In this document: positions 32,651 to 44,032 of the stretch, piece after piece
Layout of the letters: the number at the start of each line of letters is the position of its first letter
How positions within the stretch are numbered: the first letter of the stretch is position 1
NCBI RefSeq assembly: GCF_963924675.1
Contig: NC_089236.1
Coordinates: 49,632,500 to 49,696,499 of the forward strand
Source of the DNA: Phocoena phocoena
Taxonomy: Eukaryota; Chordata; Mammalia; Artiodactyla; Phocoenidae
DNA: 64,000 nucleotides
Direction: 5' to 3'
Notes under the pieces: generated by a model
What the model was told of the DNA's origin: nothing
Databases searched by the model: none
What the model saw: only the letters and a program-made list of their open reading frames with translations
Translations under genes and position numbers: made by a program

Positions 32651-34010
32651 GAATAGTCTGTTCAGAGGTGCTGATTGCTACAATCCCCCACTCTCCTTTT
32701 TGTTTTCCATCCTGTGTAACTAATATTCCAAACTGTATTAAGGACAGATTCCTGGCTCTCAGCTTCCTGGAGTATTGCTTAGTTTCCCCTTGTCCTTACC
32801 TAGGCCAATAATTAGTCATCTTCTCCCCACTTCAAGCTCACACTCTGCTTTATGGCTGGCCTTCTGTGTCACATTGTCTCTACTTTCACCAGCTTCCCAG
32901 AAGCTAAATCTTCTGACATACCACCTCCATACCCTCATGTACCCTCCCCTCCACCAATAACCCCTCCAGGTTTAGTTCCACATCTGTTCCTAAGCCAATA
33001 CTAATTGAGGCAGGAAGTAGATCTTGGTGTAGTGGGTCTTGGAATTAAATTACTTTAACAAGATTCATTGATCTAGCCTCCAACAGCTGGGCCCCCAAGT
33101 GTCCATGTCTGCCAACCAGATGCCTTTGTGTGCCTTTGTAGTTTCCATTTCAAGGTATTCCCTTTGACAGCATGTGAAGACTTACTATCTTGCAAATTGA
33201 ATTAGAGGGAATATCCCTTGAGAGTTAAGATGTTAGGTAATAGACCACAGCAGAGATAAGTTAAGTCATGGGAAAGGTAAAGAATAGTTCTCATGCCAAC
33301 AGGACCTGATTGTAATGTGTTTGTCCAAATATAGATTTATTTAAATAAAGACTATCTCTTTCAAAATCAGGATTGGCCCGTTATAGAAATATAGAAAATG
33401 AAGAGTTACAGGAGATAAATTTTGACAATGCTAACGCAAGAACAGTCAGGGGAATGCTTGCCTTCTAAATACCCACTTTGAAACTCAAATGCTTCCTTCC
33501 CAAGAAAGACATCCTTCTCATGAAGAGAGATGCAAGGAATTGCAGGCAATGAGCACAGCATGTTCTGGATCCATTCACAACAAGAAAATTTTTTATGGCA
33601 AAGTAGATGTATTTTATGTTATCTTAGCCTAATGTCATGAAACAATTTATACATCAAGTCACCCCTGCACTGATCCCATGCTTACCTAGTTACCATCTAA
33701 TTATGATTTGATTTTCCAATTAGTTTTTTCTACTGGCGAACATTAGTTGCTCATATAGATGATAAACATCATTGGTGTCTATGAGAGTGATTTTTCAAGA
33801 TGACTTAATAAAGTGGTCTTTAACATTATTTGATTTCTCTTAAAGCCAGACTGCGGCTGAACACTTGCTGAGACCAGTAGTCTGCTCAGCGTGGCAGTTA
33901 GATTTCTCAATGAGCATTTGCAAGTCAGGATTTACGTGTCTTCCCTAGTCTTAGGGGCATTTGAGTTACGATCTTTCAGGCTCTCATCACCTATTTCTCT
34001 GACCACTGTC
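32651..34010. other. Unassigned sequence
   Basis: Pyrimidine-rich at first (32680-32980; an L2-like texture is possible), then ordinary AT-rich sequence. No convincing exon. Confidence 0.4.
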
Positions 34011-34025
34011 AAGAAGGGGAGGTTA

Positions 34026-34238
34026 GGGCTTCCCTGGTGGTGCAGTGGTTGAGAGTCCGCCTGCCGATGCAGAGGACACGGGTTTGTGCCCCGGCCCGGG
34101 AAGATCCCACATGCCGCGGAGCGGCTGGGCCCGTGAGCCATGGCGGCTGAGCCTGCGCGTCCGCAGCCTGTGCTCCGCAACAGGAGAGGCCACAACAGTG
34201 AGAGGCCCGCGTACCGCAAAAAATAAATAAATAAGTAA
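34026..34238 (+). mobile_element. Cetacean CHR SINE, copy 4
   Basis: Sense orientation, ending in an A-rich (AAAT)n tail. TSD of 15 bp with one mismatch: AAGAAGGGGAGGTTA at 34011-34025 and AAGAAGGGGAGATTA at 34239-34253. Confidence 0.95.
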
Positions 34239-34253
34239 AAGAAGGGGAGATTA

Positions 34254-35039
34254 CACATTTATTGCAGAAAGCAGATCCCGGAAGTGACTTAACTAATTGA
34301 GGCAGTTCCCAGGGAGGCCCCACCCAACACCAGGCAGCCTTCCGTTTATGGTACCACAATCAATTTCATCCTTCTGAATAGATTTTTACAGTGTCTGCTC
34401 TAGGTTAGGGCTGCGTTTCTCTTTGCTTCCAACTCTTTGGTCAGTCTAGTTCTTTGGCTTATTATGTATCCAGCCCCTGGCTTTGCCATGAACTCTAGCC
34501 ATTTGTGTGGTATCCAGATGCCTAGAAACAAAGCTTTGGCTTGACAGGGAATTGATGATAAACTTGCCGAGTGCCTGGTTCATGAACTGTGCTATACCTT
34601 GCTCTTGTCCCCATGTACTCTTGGCTGAGGGTCTTTCGTATAGAGAAAAAATTGCAAATGATGCCTCCTGACCACCTAGCATTTGATGACCATCTCGATA
34701 TTCCCCTCTGGTGTCCAATATTCCTAGAAAGGTGAGCAGGCATAGTGACCTGGTTTATGCCTTAAGTTTCTATACCTCTGACGAGTCTCCTTGAACTGCC
34801 CTTCCTTGCCAAAACAAGAACCTATGGGCAGATCAGTTTTCCCAACACTTTCTTTTGCTTGGTTCCAGTTTTCTTTCCCTTTCTAACAGTCATCTTGTAG
34901 AGGGTCTTAAATGCCAGTCTGAGAAGGAGGTATATACTTAAGTCATGTCATGTCAGCAGGGCAAGCTGTGCCCACCACATTTTCAAAATGCAGAATTGAA
35001 AAAGGAAGACATTTTTAGATAGGGTCTAGATAGTTTAAA
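34254..35039. other. Unassigned sequence
   Basis: No named repeat. Overlapping minus-strand frames of 73-90 codons at 34446-34743 have no recognisable domain. Confidence 0.4.
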
Positions 35040-35243
35040 ACAGGGCTCTGATTCCTGCTTGTTTTCGTAAATAAAGTCTGCTAGAATACGACTGTACTCA
35101 TTCACTTATGTATTGGTATTCTCTATGGTGACTTTTGCCCTACCCCAGAAGAGCGAAGTAGGTGTGACAGAGGCCAGATAGTATGCAAAGACCAAAATAC
35201 TCACTATCTGGCCCTTAACAGAAAAGGTTTGCAGACCCCTGGT
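35040..35243 (-). mobile_element. hAT-Charlie-type transposon fragment
   Basis: Antisense copy of a common Charlie-derived element. Diagnostic strings are CTGCTTGTTTTCGTAAATAAAG, ACTCACTATCTGGCCCTTAA and GGTTTGCAGACCCCTGG at the terminus. Old and slightly rearranged. Confidence 0.7.
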
Positions 35244-37678
35244 CTACATGACAATCACGGAGACCTAGACTAATTAAAGGGCTAGCAGTAAGAATGAAAG
35301 AAGTAGTTTTGAGGGACATAGAAGAATTCTAATCGCAAATTCCTGATAAATGCCTAAGAGGTTTATATGTTCAAGTTTACTTCAGATATTACATTCAAGC
35401 TTTTGGATAGATTTCTCAGTGTGAGTTACAGGGCACTCCACCCACTCCCACACCCCCTGCCCCCCATAAAAAAAGAAAAAGAAAGAAGAAAAAAAGAAAA
35501 AGAAGAATCTATTCTGATATTCTACTATTCAGAAAATAGTAACTTACTACCTTTGAACGAATGCCTATTTTCATCTAGAATTCTATGATTTGGGGCATAA
35601 ACAAGGTAACCAATAAACTTAATCACAGATAAAATGGAATAATAGTGAAGGCAGAAGAAATGTATTATGCGTTTGCTAAAGCACAGGGTCAAACAAAGTG
35701 GAAAAACTGGAAATTCTGAGAAATAAGCAATGGACATGTCTGAATTCTCTAGAGAAAAAAAAAAACTCTCTAGAAAGATAAATAGGTAAGTAGGCAGACA
35801 GACAGATAAATACATAGAATCCTATTATGTTAACTGAAATTCTTCTCTGTGCAATACAATCTATTTCCCTTTTTTTCTCTGACCTTTCCCCTATTAATTC
35901 ATTAACACGGCAGTGTCTCAGGGGAGAGATTACATTGAATATAGAGGACAAAATGTCAATACCGTGGCTTCTGAGTTCCAAAATACCTTCTTGAGCCTCA
36001 TAGCAGAGACATATTCTTGAAAGCCAGGGCTTTTGACCTGTAAGGGTCAGAATGTTGTATTTCTAAAAGGCTAAGCCAGAAGACATCCAGTTACTTCTAT
36101 AACTAATACTTTCGAAATATAATAGGAGCCTATCCCTGGACATTAGGTAAGTATTGTTCAAACTGGGGGAGGGAGGAAACTGGAGAGGATGCAACTCTAC
36201 TTTGGAAACTTGTACTGAGAAGCTGTCACTCCCCTAAGATAATCTAGAACTGAGCTGGCTAGTGGGTAGAGTGCTCTAGAACCTCCAACCACATTTGGGG
36301 CAGGGCGGTGCAGGACACAGAAAGTGCCTATGTCTTGTGTTTCAGAGAGTGACTGGGGAGTTGGTAAGCTTTGTAGAGAAGCCCTGTGTCATGCATGATC
36401 CCTAAGATGTTGAGTAGTAAGGACTGCAGAATTTACCCAGCAGATGGGTTTCAGGCAGCTCTACAGAATTTGAGGAGAGTAGCAAATTAATTGTTTTCGT
36501 ATCCCTTAAACAGGGTGTGGATATTGCTGAGAGCTGGAGAATGAACAGTGCTTGTAGTTAGAAAGAGGAGGATGTAGAAGGCATGGCCTTGGGAAGGGAA
36601 ACTGGATGGCATATAGGATATCTCATTAAATACCAACAAGAGTAACTGTAAACAAACAAATGTAGTGTGAACAGATGATATGGGAGAGGACCCATGTCCC
36701 CCACAGTGTGGTACTGCGAGCTGAACCAAAAACTGGATACAATTCAAGAGATTGTGAAGAGGGTGAAGACCTAATTGAGTGAAAAAATTCTAATTTGTCT
36801 GAGAAAATACTTCATTCACTTCCAAAACTCTGATGGGAATGGTTTACACTGAATTGAATAAGATAAGGTTTTGGCCAGTAAACAAAATGATTATCTAGAG
36901 ATGAGAACTACTATTTTAAAAATATATAGTAGAGATTTTGTACTCTGAATATTTGTACTGAATATATATCAAGAGAATTTTCAAAATTGTTTGCCATTAG
37001 GTAGTAGAATTATGACCATTTTCTGTTTTTGTATGTTTTGTATTACGCTTAGATTTTTACAATGGATATGTATTATTTTAGCAAATATGAACACTGATAT
37101 GTTCCAGAAGTACTGAGTTGGCTTTACAGCTTAAAAAAAGTGTACAGAGATTATCCAAAGAGAATTTTATCCTATCTGTATACACAGACCATGACTCTCA
37201 TTAGCGGCTATATTCTGGAAAAGGAGCACAGCATCAACATTCTTTGAGTGAAAACACATGACGGTGTCTCTTTCCATCGAGCCAGACAATGAGGATACCG
37301 TGAGTGTGCACATACAGCCTGGCAACCTGGGGGAGGAAAGGTAATATAACAAAAGGGTGTTCCTTGTTATGACTATGTATTTTGTCATCCAAGTTGATTA
37401 ATGAGAGAGAGAGAGACGTGTGTGTGTGTGTGTGCGGGGTGTGTGTGTGACACAATGACAAGGAGCCTGATAGTAAATTACACTCCCACCCAGTGCTACC
37501 CGACCAGAGGCATCTCTCACCAGAGGATACCTTAAACACCAAATACATTGCCCTGATGAATCATCTCATTGCTTGTCTTTTTAGTATCAGAAACAACTAT
37601 AAACAAAACCAAAATCTTGTTTTAGCATTCTGCAGAAGACTCATACCTTTAGTATCCTCATTTAAAAATGAGAAGAAG
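35244..37678. other. Unassigned sequence with simple repeats
   Basis: Includes an A/G-rich tract at 35464-35506 and (GA)n/(TG)n at 37403-37449. The 86-104-codon minus-strand frames at 36487-36747 and 37234-37548 show no domain; the latter runs through the TG repeat. Confidence 0.4.
37403..37449. repeat. (GA)n-(TG)n microsatellite
   Basis: Compound simple repeat: GA from 37403, then TG at 37418-37434 and 37440-37449 split by CGGGG. Confidence 0.92.
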
Positions 37679-37887
37679 CGGGAAGCAGCTGCATAGCACA
37701 GGGAGATCAGCTCGGCGCTTTGTGACCACCGAGAGGGGTGGGATAGGGAGGGTGGGAGGGAGACGCAAGAGGGAGGGGATGTGGGGATATATGTATACAT
37801 ATAGCTGATTCACTTTGTTATACAGCAGAGACTAACACACCATTGTAAAGCAATTATACCCCAATAAAAAGATGTTAAAAAAAAAAA
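37679..37887 (+). mobile_element. L1 3' UTR tail
   Basis: About 209 bp: GAAGCAGCTGCATAGCACAG through AGCTGATTCACTTTGTTATA to CCCCAATAAAAAGATGTT and poly(A). Heavily 5'-truncated young L1, highly similar to the complements of 7122-7330 and 23631-23840. The TSD is not clear. Confidence 0.92.
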
Positions 37888-39000
37888 GAGAGGAACCTTG
37901 AAACTGACCTAGACTTTCTTTTTATGGCTCAATGGGGAACTATTTTCCCAATAATCATAAAATGCCTTTATTAATATTAATTCTCTAGGTTATTGATGAT
38001 GTGAAAAATTTATTATTATAGTGAGTAAAAATATTTTGAGGACATAAATTTTTTTGACATGGGGCCGAAGTGAAACTATTTATACAGAACATTTGGCAAC
38101 ACGTTTAGAGTACAGTTTACTAAACTTTAATTTTGCTGTTTCTTAGTTGATTTAAAAATATAGTTATTAGAATAACAGTGTCAAATAATGACATGTAACA
38201 TGTGCTTTATGATAATTTATTAAAAATTAAAATTGTGTGCGTGCATTCGTGTGTGTGCAGGGGAGGGTACTAGGTAAATCATTGACATATATCCTGGGAG
38301 GTGGAGAGGTTTATGTCTGTTGAATAATAGGATACCCAAGAAATACAGAAATCAGTTGTCATAAAACAAAACGAAAAGAACCTGGAACTGAGACGTTTTC
38401 CTTTCTTCTACTTAGGTGCATATTTCAGGTATAATTATTACACAAAGGGGCGACATTACATGGCTGATTTAGGTTAGCTAAGCAAAAAGAATTTTATACT
38501 TCAGAGTTGAATAGGAATAGGCAATGACAATTTATGTCTTTACTGCCAAAGAAACAAGGAGCTTTAGGGAGAAGATTAAATGTAATGACAGTTTAAAATC
38601 TTTCAGTATTGCTAATAAAATTGTCAAAATTGAAAACTAAGACTGCATATAAGGGAACTTGCATAAACTTTAGAAATAAAATGCATAAAACTGGAGTTGG
38701 TAATTTATTTCTACCTTAAATTCATTGCTTCTATTTTATTAATCAAACTTGGTGTGTATTTTTTTCTTTTCTTTTTCCCTATATTCCTAGATACTTTATC
38801 TGATTAGCTATAGGTTGAAGCTTACTGACAGATGTATGTTTACAAATACAAACACCAGCGACACCCATTAGATAAATTCTTTAGAAATGCAACTATTAGC
38901 TATGCATATCAATAGTGTTTATGGAACCGTTCTGTGTCTAACGTTTTGCTATGTGTTATAAAATGAGAATTTTTACATTTTCATGATTAATCGCTTGATC
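37888..39000. other. Unassigned sequence
   Basis: Very AT-rich with a short GTGTGTGTG patch near 38250. No gene or named repeat. Confidence 0.4.
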
Positions 39001-39115
39001 CTTAAAATAGCTCTGTCAGTTAGGGAGGTGGGTGTTATTCCCATTTGATAGATGAGGAAACTGGGGCCGGAGTTATATACCTAACTGATGTTAGAGCTAG
39101 GGTAAGGGATTATAT
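39001..39115 (-). mobile_element. MIR fragment
   Basis: Antisense MIR core: GTTATTCCCATTTGATAGAT, GATGAGGAAACTGGGGCC, then a decayed GTTAGAGCTAGGGTAAGG. About 110 bp survive. Confidence 0.75.
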
Positions 39116-39499
39116 TTTCTTTCAGGGAGAAAAGAAATTGAAAGGAGAGACTGATGCTTGCTTAAAGCTGAGGAACAAAATACAAAATCATGTCCAGGCA
39201 AGATCTTGGGGTGGATGAGAAAAATTATTCTGGGGCCTTTCAGTCAAGTACATCATTAAAATCGATTCCCAGATATTCTTATTTCATGAAAATGGTGGAT
39301 GGGCTGAGAAGCTTTACTAGGTTTGCTTCTGAGAAACTGAAAAATTCTAGAACTGAAGATCTTCTCCATTTGTCATCTTTAAGCATGTAGGCAGATTTCA
39401 CCTCTTGCTTAAAAGAACAATCTTGGCCTTGAAAAAGATAATTTAATATATTTGAGTGTTTTCTTTAAGACACAATTCAAGCACTATTTCAAGGGCATC

Positions 39500-39690
39500 T
39501 ACCTACTCATTCATCAAGTATTTATTACGCATCTATAATACACCTACAATAGACCAGAAATTCTGTTAGAACTTTGGGACAGAGCACAACTCAATAGAAA
39601 AGAAATCTATGCCTTTATACTATTTAAAAGTGGGGAAGATCAATACTATACAAATAAATTATCAAACTAATATATAATTAGAAAGTACAG
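39500..39690. mobile_element. Possible L2 3' end fragment
   Basis: CATCAAGTATTTATTACGCAT, ACACCTACAATAGACCAGAA and a following block that fits the order of an L2 terminal region. Diverged and short. Confidence 0.45.
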
Positions 39691-40356
39691 CTTTAATTGA
39701 AGACAGCTAAAAAGTATGATTTAGACAGCTGACTTAGATCCGGGATCATAAAGGCTGCCCTGATAAAGTGCTATTAAATTTAAAACCTGAAGGAAAATTA
39801 GGAATTAGGCAAAGTGGGGAAAAAGAATTCCCAGAAAGAGCAGGAGATGAGGCTGGAGATAAAGGCTGCACCAAGTCCCTGACAAATTTCTTTTTCCTTG
39901 AGAAAGTACTGAAGAATTTTAAACGGGAAGTTACAAAGTTAAACTAGCATTTTTAGTTAATTTAACTGCTGGAAAGAAAATGGATTGAAGGAAAATAAAA
40001 GAAGATGCAGGGGGCCTAAATCAGAGGTTGTTATGGTGGATTGGACTAGAGCCATGGGGAGATAGAGACATTAACCTATGTGTGATTTATCTATCTTACC
40101 AAAAAAGAAAAAAGAGAGCACTGCATAGACAAATACTGATAATTATCATTTGGTTAAGCTTATATTTTTTCTTAATATGTAGAAACATTTTAGAATAATA
40201 TCTATAGTCTGAAATATTAATGGGATAATATTGTTCCTCTAACTTTGTGGATCTGAGGCCAAATCTATGGAAAGCTGTTGAAAAGAAAATGCTGAATGCA
40301 TGAACTTTTTGAAAAATCTGGGTGCCTGGCGTAGTGTTATAAAGAAGTATGTCCCA

Positions 40357-40398
40357 TCCTATAATATTGTAAGTCAACTATACTTCAATTTAAAAAAA
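40357..40398 (+). mobile_element. 42-bp L1 micro-insertion
   Basis: Only the last bases of an L1 3' end (AATATTGTAAGTCAACTATA, CTTCAATTT, poly(A)) lie between a 16-bp TSD with one mismatch: AAAGAAGTATGTCCCA at 40341-40356 and AAAGAAGTGTGTCCCA at 40399-40414. The same terminal sequence ends the L1 at 4826-5482. Confidence 0.85.
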
Positions 40399-40451
40399 AA
40401 AGAAGTGTGTCCCAGATTTGCTCAGTTGTGAGGTCTCACAATTAAGTGCCT

Positions 40452-40473
40452 AAAAAAAAAAAAAAAAAAAAAA
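40452..40473. repeat. Poly(A) run, 22 bp
   Basis: Uninterrupted A22. It may be the tail of a retroelement, but the sequence before it is too short and unmatched to assign. Confidence 0.9.
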
Positions 40474-41254
40474 GTTTAAGTACCACCCTGCCAGTGTTCA
40501 GGAAGTCTAGTCTTTTACCAGTTTTATTGTCCAGGGAAAACTGACATGTTTCCCAAATCTGTCCTGGCGGCCATCTGCCACTTTAGTGAACCAAGGGTCT
40601 CTAGACCCCAGCATGGCTTTCGTGCACGTCACCACTTGTGGTCTTGAGACTGGATTCTCTCAACAGGTTGTCAATCCTTTCCCATCTACCCCCCATAGAT
40701 TACATTCCCTGGCCTCTGATTCCCCAAGGTGATAAGTGAGTCCATAATCCTTAAGTTTTTTCTGAAGGTTTGGGAAAAGCAGACGAGATTTGCAACTCAG
40801 AGAGAACAAAGCTGGAAACTATAAATAACCCTTCTCAGTCCACAACCCACCCTCCCTAGCAGGGACCACCCTTTCTCCCCAGGCTGTGGTATGTAGCCTG
40901 GGTACCTGCAGGTACTTCTTTCTTCCAAAGTGACACTCCTCCACGTATTCCTCCCCCACAGGAAGTCCACCCCTCCCCTTCCCTGCCACCAGAGAGAAAT
41001 GCACGTTTCTCAGTGAAAACTATTGGCAAGTGTACAACTCCATCCCTGGTGAAGGGCATCTCAGTGTTATTTTGCAGAGGGATTTCGCCTCTTGACCTTG
41101 GGTCTTGCCATAGCAGGGTGAGATTTGTGCTTTATATTTGCCAAGGCAGAAAGATCGTAAAGTGATTACCCCGTGGACAAAACCATAATGTCCCTCCAGT
41201 TTGCATTCAACCTTTAGAGAAACAGACACCTGATTAAGTCAAAATGCTTGGGTC
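40474..41254. other. Unassigned sequence, GC-richer
   Basis: Roughly 780 bp, C-rich on the plus strand (40660-41000). Minus-strand frames of 61-69 codons overlap, without domain or splice context. No named repeat. Confidence 0.4.
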
Positions 41255-41956
41255 TGTATTCGATTCCTAGGGCTACCAAAACAAAGTACCACAAACTGGG
41301 TGGCTTAAACCACAGAAGTTTATTGCTCACAATTCTGGAGACAATGAATAAAAATTCTAGAAGTCCATGATTGAGGCTGGTTCCTTTTTTATTTATTTAT
41401 TTATTTTGCGGTACGCGGGCCTCTCACTGCTGTGGCCTCTCCCGTTGCAGAGCACAGGCTCCAAACGCGCAGGCTCAGTGGCCATGGCTCACGGGCCCAG
41501 CCGCTCCGCGGCATGTGGGATCTTCCCGGACCGGGGCACGAACCCGTGTCCCCTGCATCGGCAGGCGGACTCTCAACCACTGCGCCACCCGGGAAGCCCC
41601 AGGGCTGGTTCCTTTTGAGGGTGGTAAGGAACATGCTCTGCCCTTGCTTCTTTGGCTGGTAGAAGCATCACCCTGCTGTCTGCCTTCGTCGTCACATGGT
41701 GTTCTTCCTGGGTGCCTTCACCTCATCTTCCCTCTCTGCATGTCTCTGTGTCTAAATTTTCCCTTTTTATAAGGATATCAGTCATAGTGGATAAGGGGCA
41801 CCCAATCTCACTCGCCCTAATCCCAGTATAGCCTCATCCTAGTTTAACCAATTACACCTGCAACCATCCTATTTTCAAATAAGGTCATGTTCTGAGGTAC
41901 TAGGGGGTTAGGACTTCAAAATAGAACTTTGGGGGGACACAATTCAAGTCCTAACA
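41255..41956 (-). mobile_element. MaLR LTR (MLT1-like) with nested SINE
   Basis: Antisense ERVL-MaLR LTR. The left end has CTAGGGCTACCAAAACAAAG and CAAACTGGGTGGCTTAAACC. The right end has CCTATTTTCAAATAAGGTCA, then GGGGGACACAATTCAAGTCC ending CTAACA. It is interrupted by the CHR SINE at 41389-41602. Without the SINE the LTR is about 475 bp. Flanking 5-mers match poorly. Confidence 0.82.
41389..41602 (-). mobile_element. Cetacean CHR SINE, copy 5
   Basis: Antisense, nested in the MaLR LTR. Perfect 14-bp TSD GGCTGGTTCCTTTT at 41375-41388 and 41603-41616. The tail is (ATTT)n on the plus strand. Frames of up to 133 codons on both strands are SINE read-through. Confidence 0.97.
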
Positions 41957-42252
41957 AGTTCTTACCTCAATTGGAGCACCCTGGTGGGGAGTTATTGTGA
42001 ATCATGTTTCTCTATACAATGTTCTGGTGAACAAATCAGTGGGAACCAAGCCTTTAAATATGTCTTTGCTCTGGAGGGAAGGAGAACCTGGGGAAAACTG
42101 CCTCCATCCTCTGAAAGAAATCAGCAAGGAAGTCCTTGCAGCGCAGGGGTTGGAGTGGCAGCCACAGGCAGCAGGGTTATCCCAAGTTTAGCCCTTTTCT
42201 TCCTTCTAATAACCGCAATGTTTTCTTTTAGATTATGAAAGTATTATACGAT

Positions 42253-42847
42253 TGTTACCAAACCCAAAGTCACGAGCCTGATGCACTGTGAGGCCAAATA
42301 AACCAAAACGTTGGAGTTTGGAGTGGAGAAAGGTTTATTGCAGGACCCAGCAGGGAGAACAGGGCGGCTCATGCTTAGAAAGAACTGAACTCCCTGGGGG
42401 GGAAGAGTTTTTATAGGCAAATTTTGGGGGGAGGGCTGCAGGATGTGTGACCTTCCTCTGATTGGTTGGTGGGGAGGTAACAGGGCGGTGTTCCAGGAAT
42501 CTCAATCAGCCTTCTGGCTCCAACTAGTCTGGGGTCCACGTGCCTGTGCTCAGCCTGAAGTTACCTTCCTCCACTTGAGTGGGGCCCCCAGCTCCTGTAG
42601 AAGAACTCAGAGATATGTATCAGATTGTTATGTACATCTCCGGAAGAGGAACCAGGACCTGCCCAACGGCTGCACTATGTTTTCTTTCTGTATTCCCTCA
42701 CTCCCCTAATTAATAACTGTTTGAATCTACCCTTTGGAACTCAGAGAAGGTCTAGGAGGCTGAACCCTTTTTCCTACAAGCAAGAAATGGGGGACACAGA
42801 AAAGCTTCTGTGCCTGGGAGGGCCCTACAGGGTCCTGCTCGGTTTCA
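42253..42847 (-). mobile_element. Solo ERV1 LTR, copy A (antisense)
   Basis: 595-bp LTR. The complement begins TGAAACCGAGCAGGACCC and ends GGTTTGGTAACA. It has AATAAA (TTTATT at 42334-42339) and a TATA-like box (complement of 42408-42415). Flanking 4-mers CGAT and TGAT match at three of four positions, consistent with a decayed 4-bp TSD of class I ERVs. It is homologous to copy B along its length; no internal retroviral sequence is present. Confidence 0.85.
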
Positions 42848-42949
42848 TGATTATTGTAGAACGTGTAGAAAATATAGGTAATTTTAGAGGAGAAAAATAA
42901 TAGGTAATTGTAGAGGACGAATAATCCCAATACCTAAAATGACCATTAT

Positions 42950-43420
42950 TCAAAAATGGAAACATCTTGTTTATTAAAAATTGAAATTATCTTGTATAAA
43001 CAGTTTTCTATCTTGCCTTTTCCACTTAACATTATATTATGAACATTTAAAAGTATAATCATATGCTTCAATACTATGATTTTTTAAAATGACTGCATGG
43101 TATTTTGTTACTGGATACATTGTAATTTATTTAACCATTCTTCTCCAGTTGGTTATTTAGATGATTTCTGTATTCATATTAAACGTAGCAGGGCAATGAA
43201 AACCTTTGTACATAAATCTTGTGTGCATCTCTAATTATTTCCATGTGTACATTCCTAGAAGTGGAGTCTCAGGGCACATTTTTAAAGCTTTTGATTTGTA
43301 CTGCAGATATAACCACCCAAAAGGGTGATTTATATGTTGTATTACATCAAATAATATTCATTTTGCTGATCCTTTATCAACATTGGACAGAGAGTAACAC
43401 AAATTCCAAATAAAGAGTAA
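42950..43420 (-). mobile_element. L1M fragment, antisense
   Basis: Lies between the two solo LTRs. Blocks such as TGACTGCATGGTATTTTGTTA, ACATTGTAATTTATTTAACC and CATTCCTAGAAGTGGAGTCTC are typical of antisense L1MC-type 3' regions. Confidence 0.6.
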
Positions 43421-43430
43421 AATACCTCAT

Positions 43431-44032
43431 TGAAATGGAGTAAGACCCTGTGGGGTCCAGGTACAAATCCTTCCTGTGTCCCCGGATTCTTGTTTGCAGG
43501 AAATAAGCTTCATTCAGCTTCCTTGACCTTCCCTGAGTTGCAAAGGGCAGATTCAAATGGTTGCTAATCAGAAAAGGGAGGGAATGTAGAAACAAAGGAG
43601 GAACAGTCAAGAAACAACAGCACAGCCTTGGGACAGGGTCCTGGTTCCTCCTCAAGAAATATGCATAACAATAGCTTTTGAGTTCTTCTGCAGGAACTAA
43701 CGCCCCCAACCAGGTAGAGGATGGTAACTTCAGGCTGAGCACAAAATTCCTGAAACACCACCCTATTATCTCACCACCAACCAGTCAGAAGAAAGTCTGC
43801 ACAAGGTGGAAGATAAGGAAGGCTCTGACCCCCCTCCTCAAGTGATTCTCCCTTTAAAAACTTTCATGGTCATGCAGAATCTTCCCAGTTGGTTTTTGGA
43901 CACAAGTCCACCTCCTCCCCAGGTTGTTGGCAACCTGAATAAAAAAGAAAAAGCCTTTCTTTTTCCAACGAACACTTGCCTCTTGAGTACTGGCTTTTGA
44001 GTGGCAAGCAGCTGAACCTGAGTTTGGTGACA
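43431..44032 (+). mobile_element. Solo ERV1 LTR, copy B (sense)
   Basis: 602-bp LTR from TGAAATGGAGTAAGACCC to GTTTGGTGACA, flanked by a perfect 4-bp TSD TCAT (43427-43430 and 44033-44036). It has AATAAA at 43938-43943. Shared blocks with copy A include GAGTTCTTCTGCAGGA and GTAACTTCAGGCTGAGCACA. The 4-bp TSD indicates a class I ERV. A solo LTR forms by recombination between the two LTRs of a provirus. Confidence 0.92.

Noticed and set aside
34026..34100. tRNA-like promoter elements at the SINE heads as possible tRNA genes
   Set aside because: The heads lack a proper cloverleaf and are followed by the SINE body and tail; they are SINE promoters.
41984..42238. 84-codon frame as a possible small gene
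   Set aside because: Short, overlapped by another frame of equal quality, no domain, adjacent to an LTR.
42253..44032. The two opposed LTRs as one inverted duplication or as the two ends of a provirus
   Set aside because: A provirus has LTRs in the same orientation, and each LTR here has its own 4-bp flanking duplication, so they are independent insertions.
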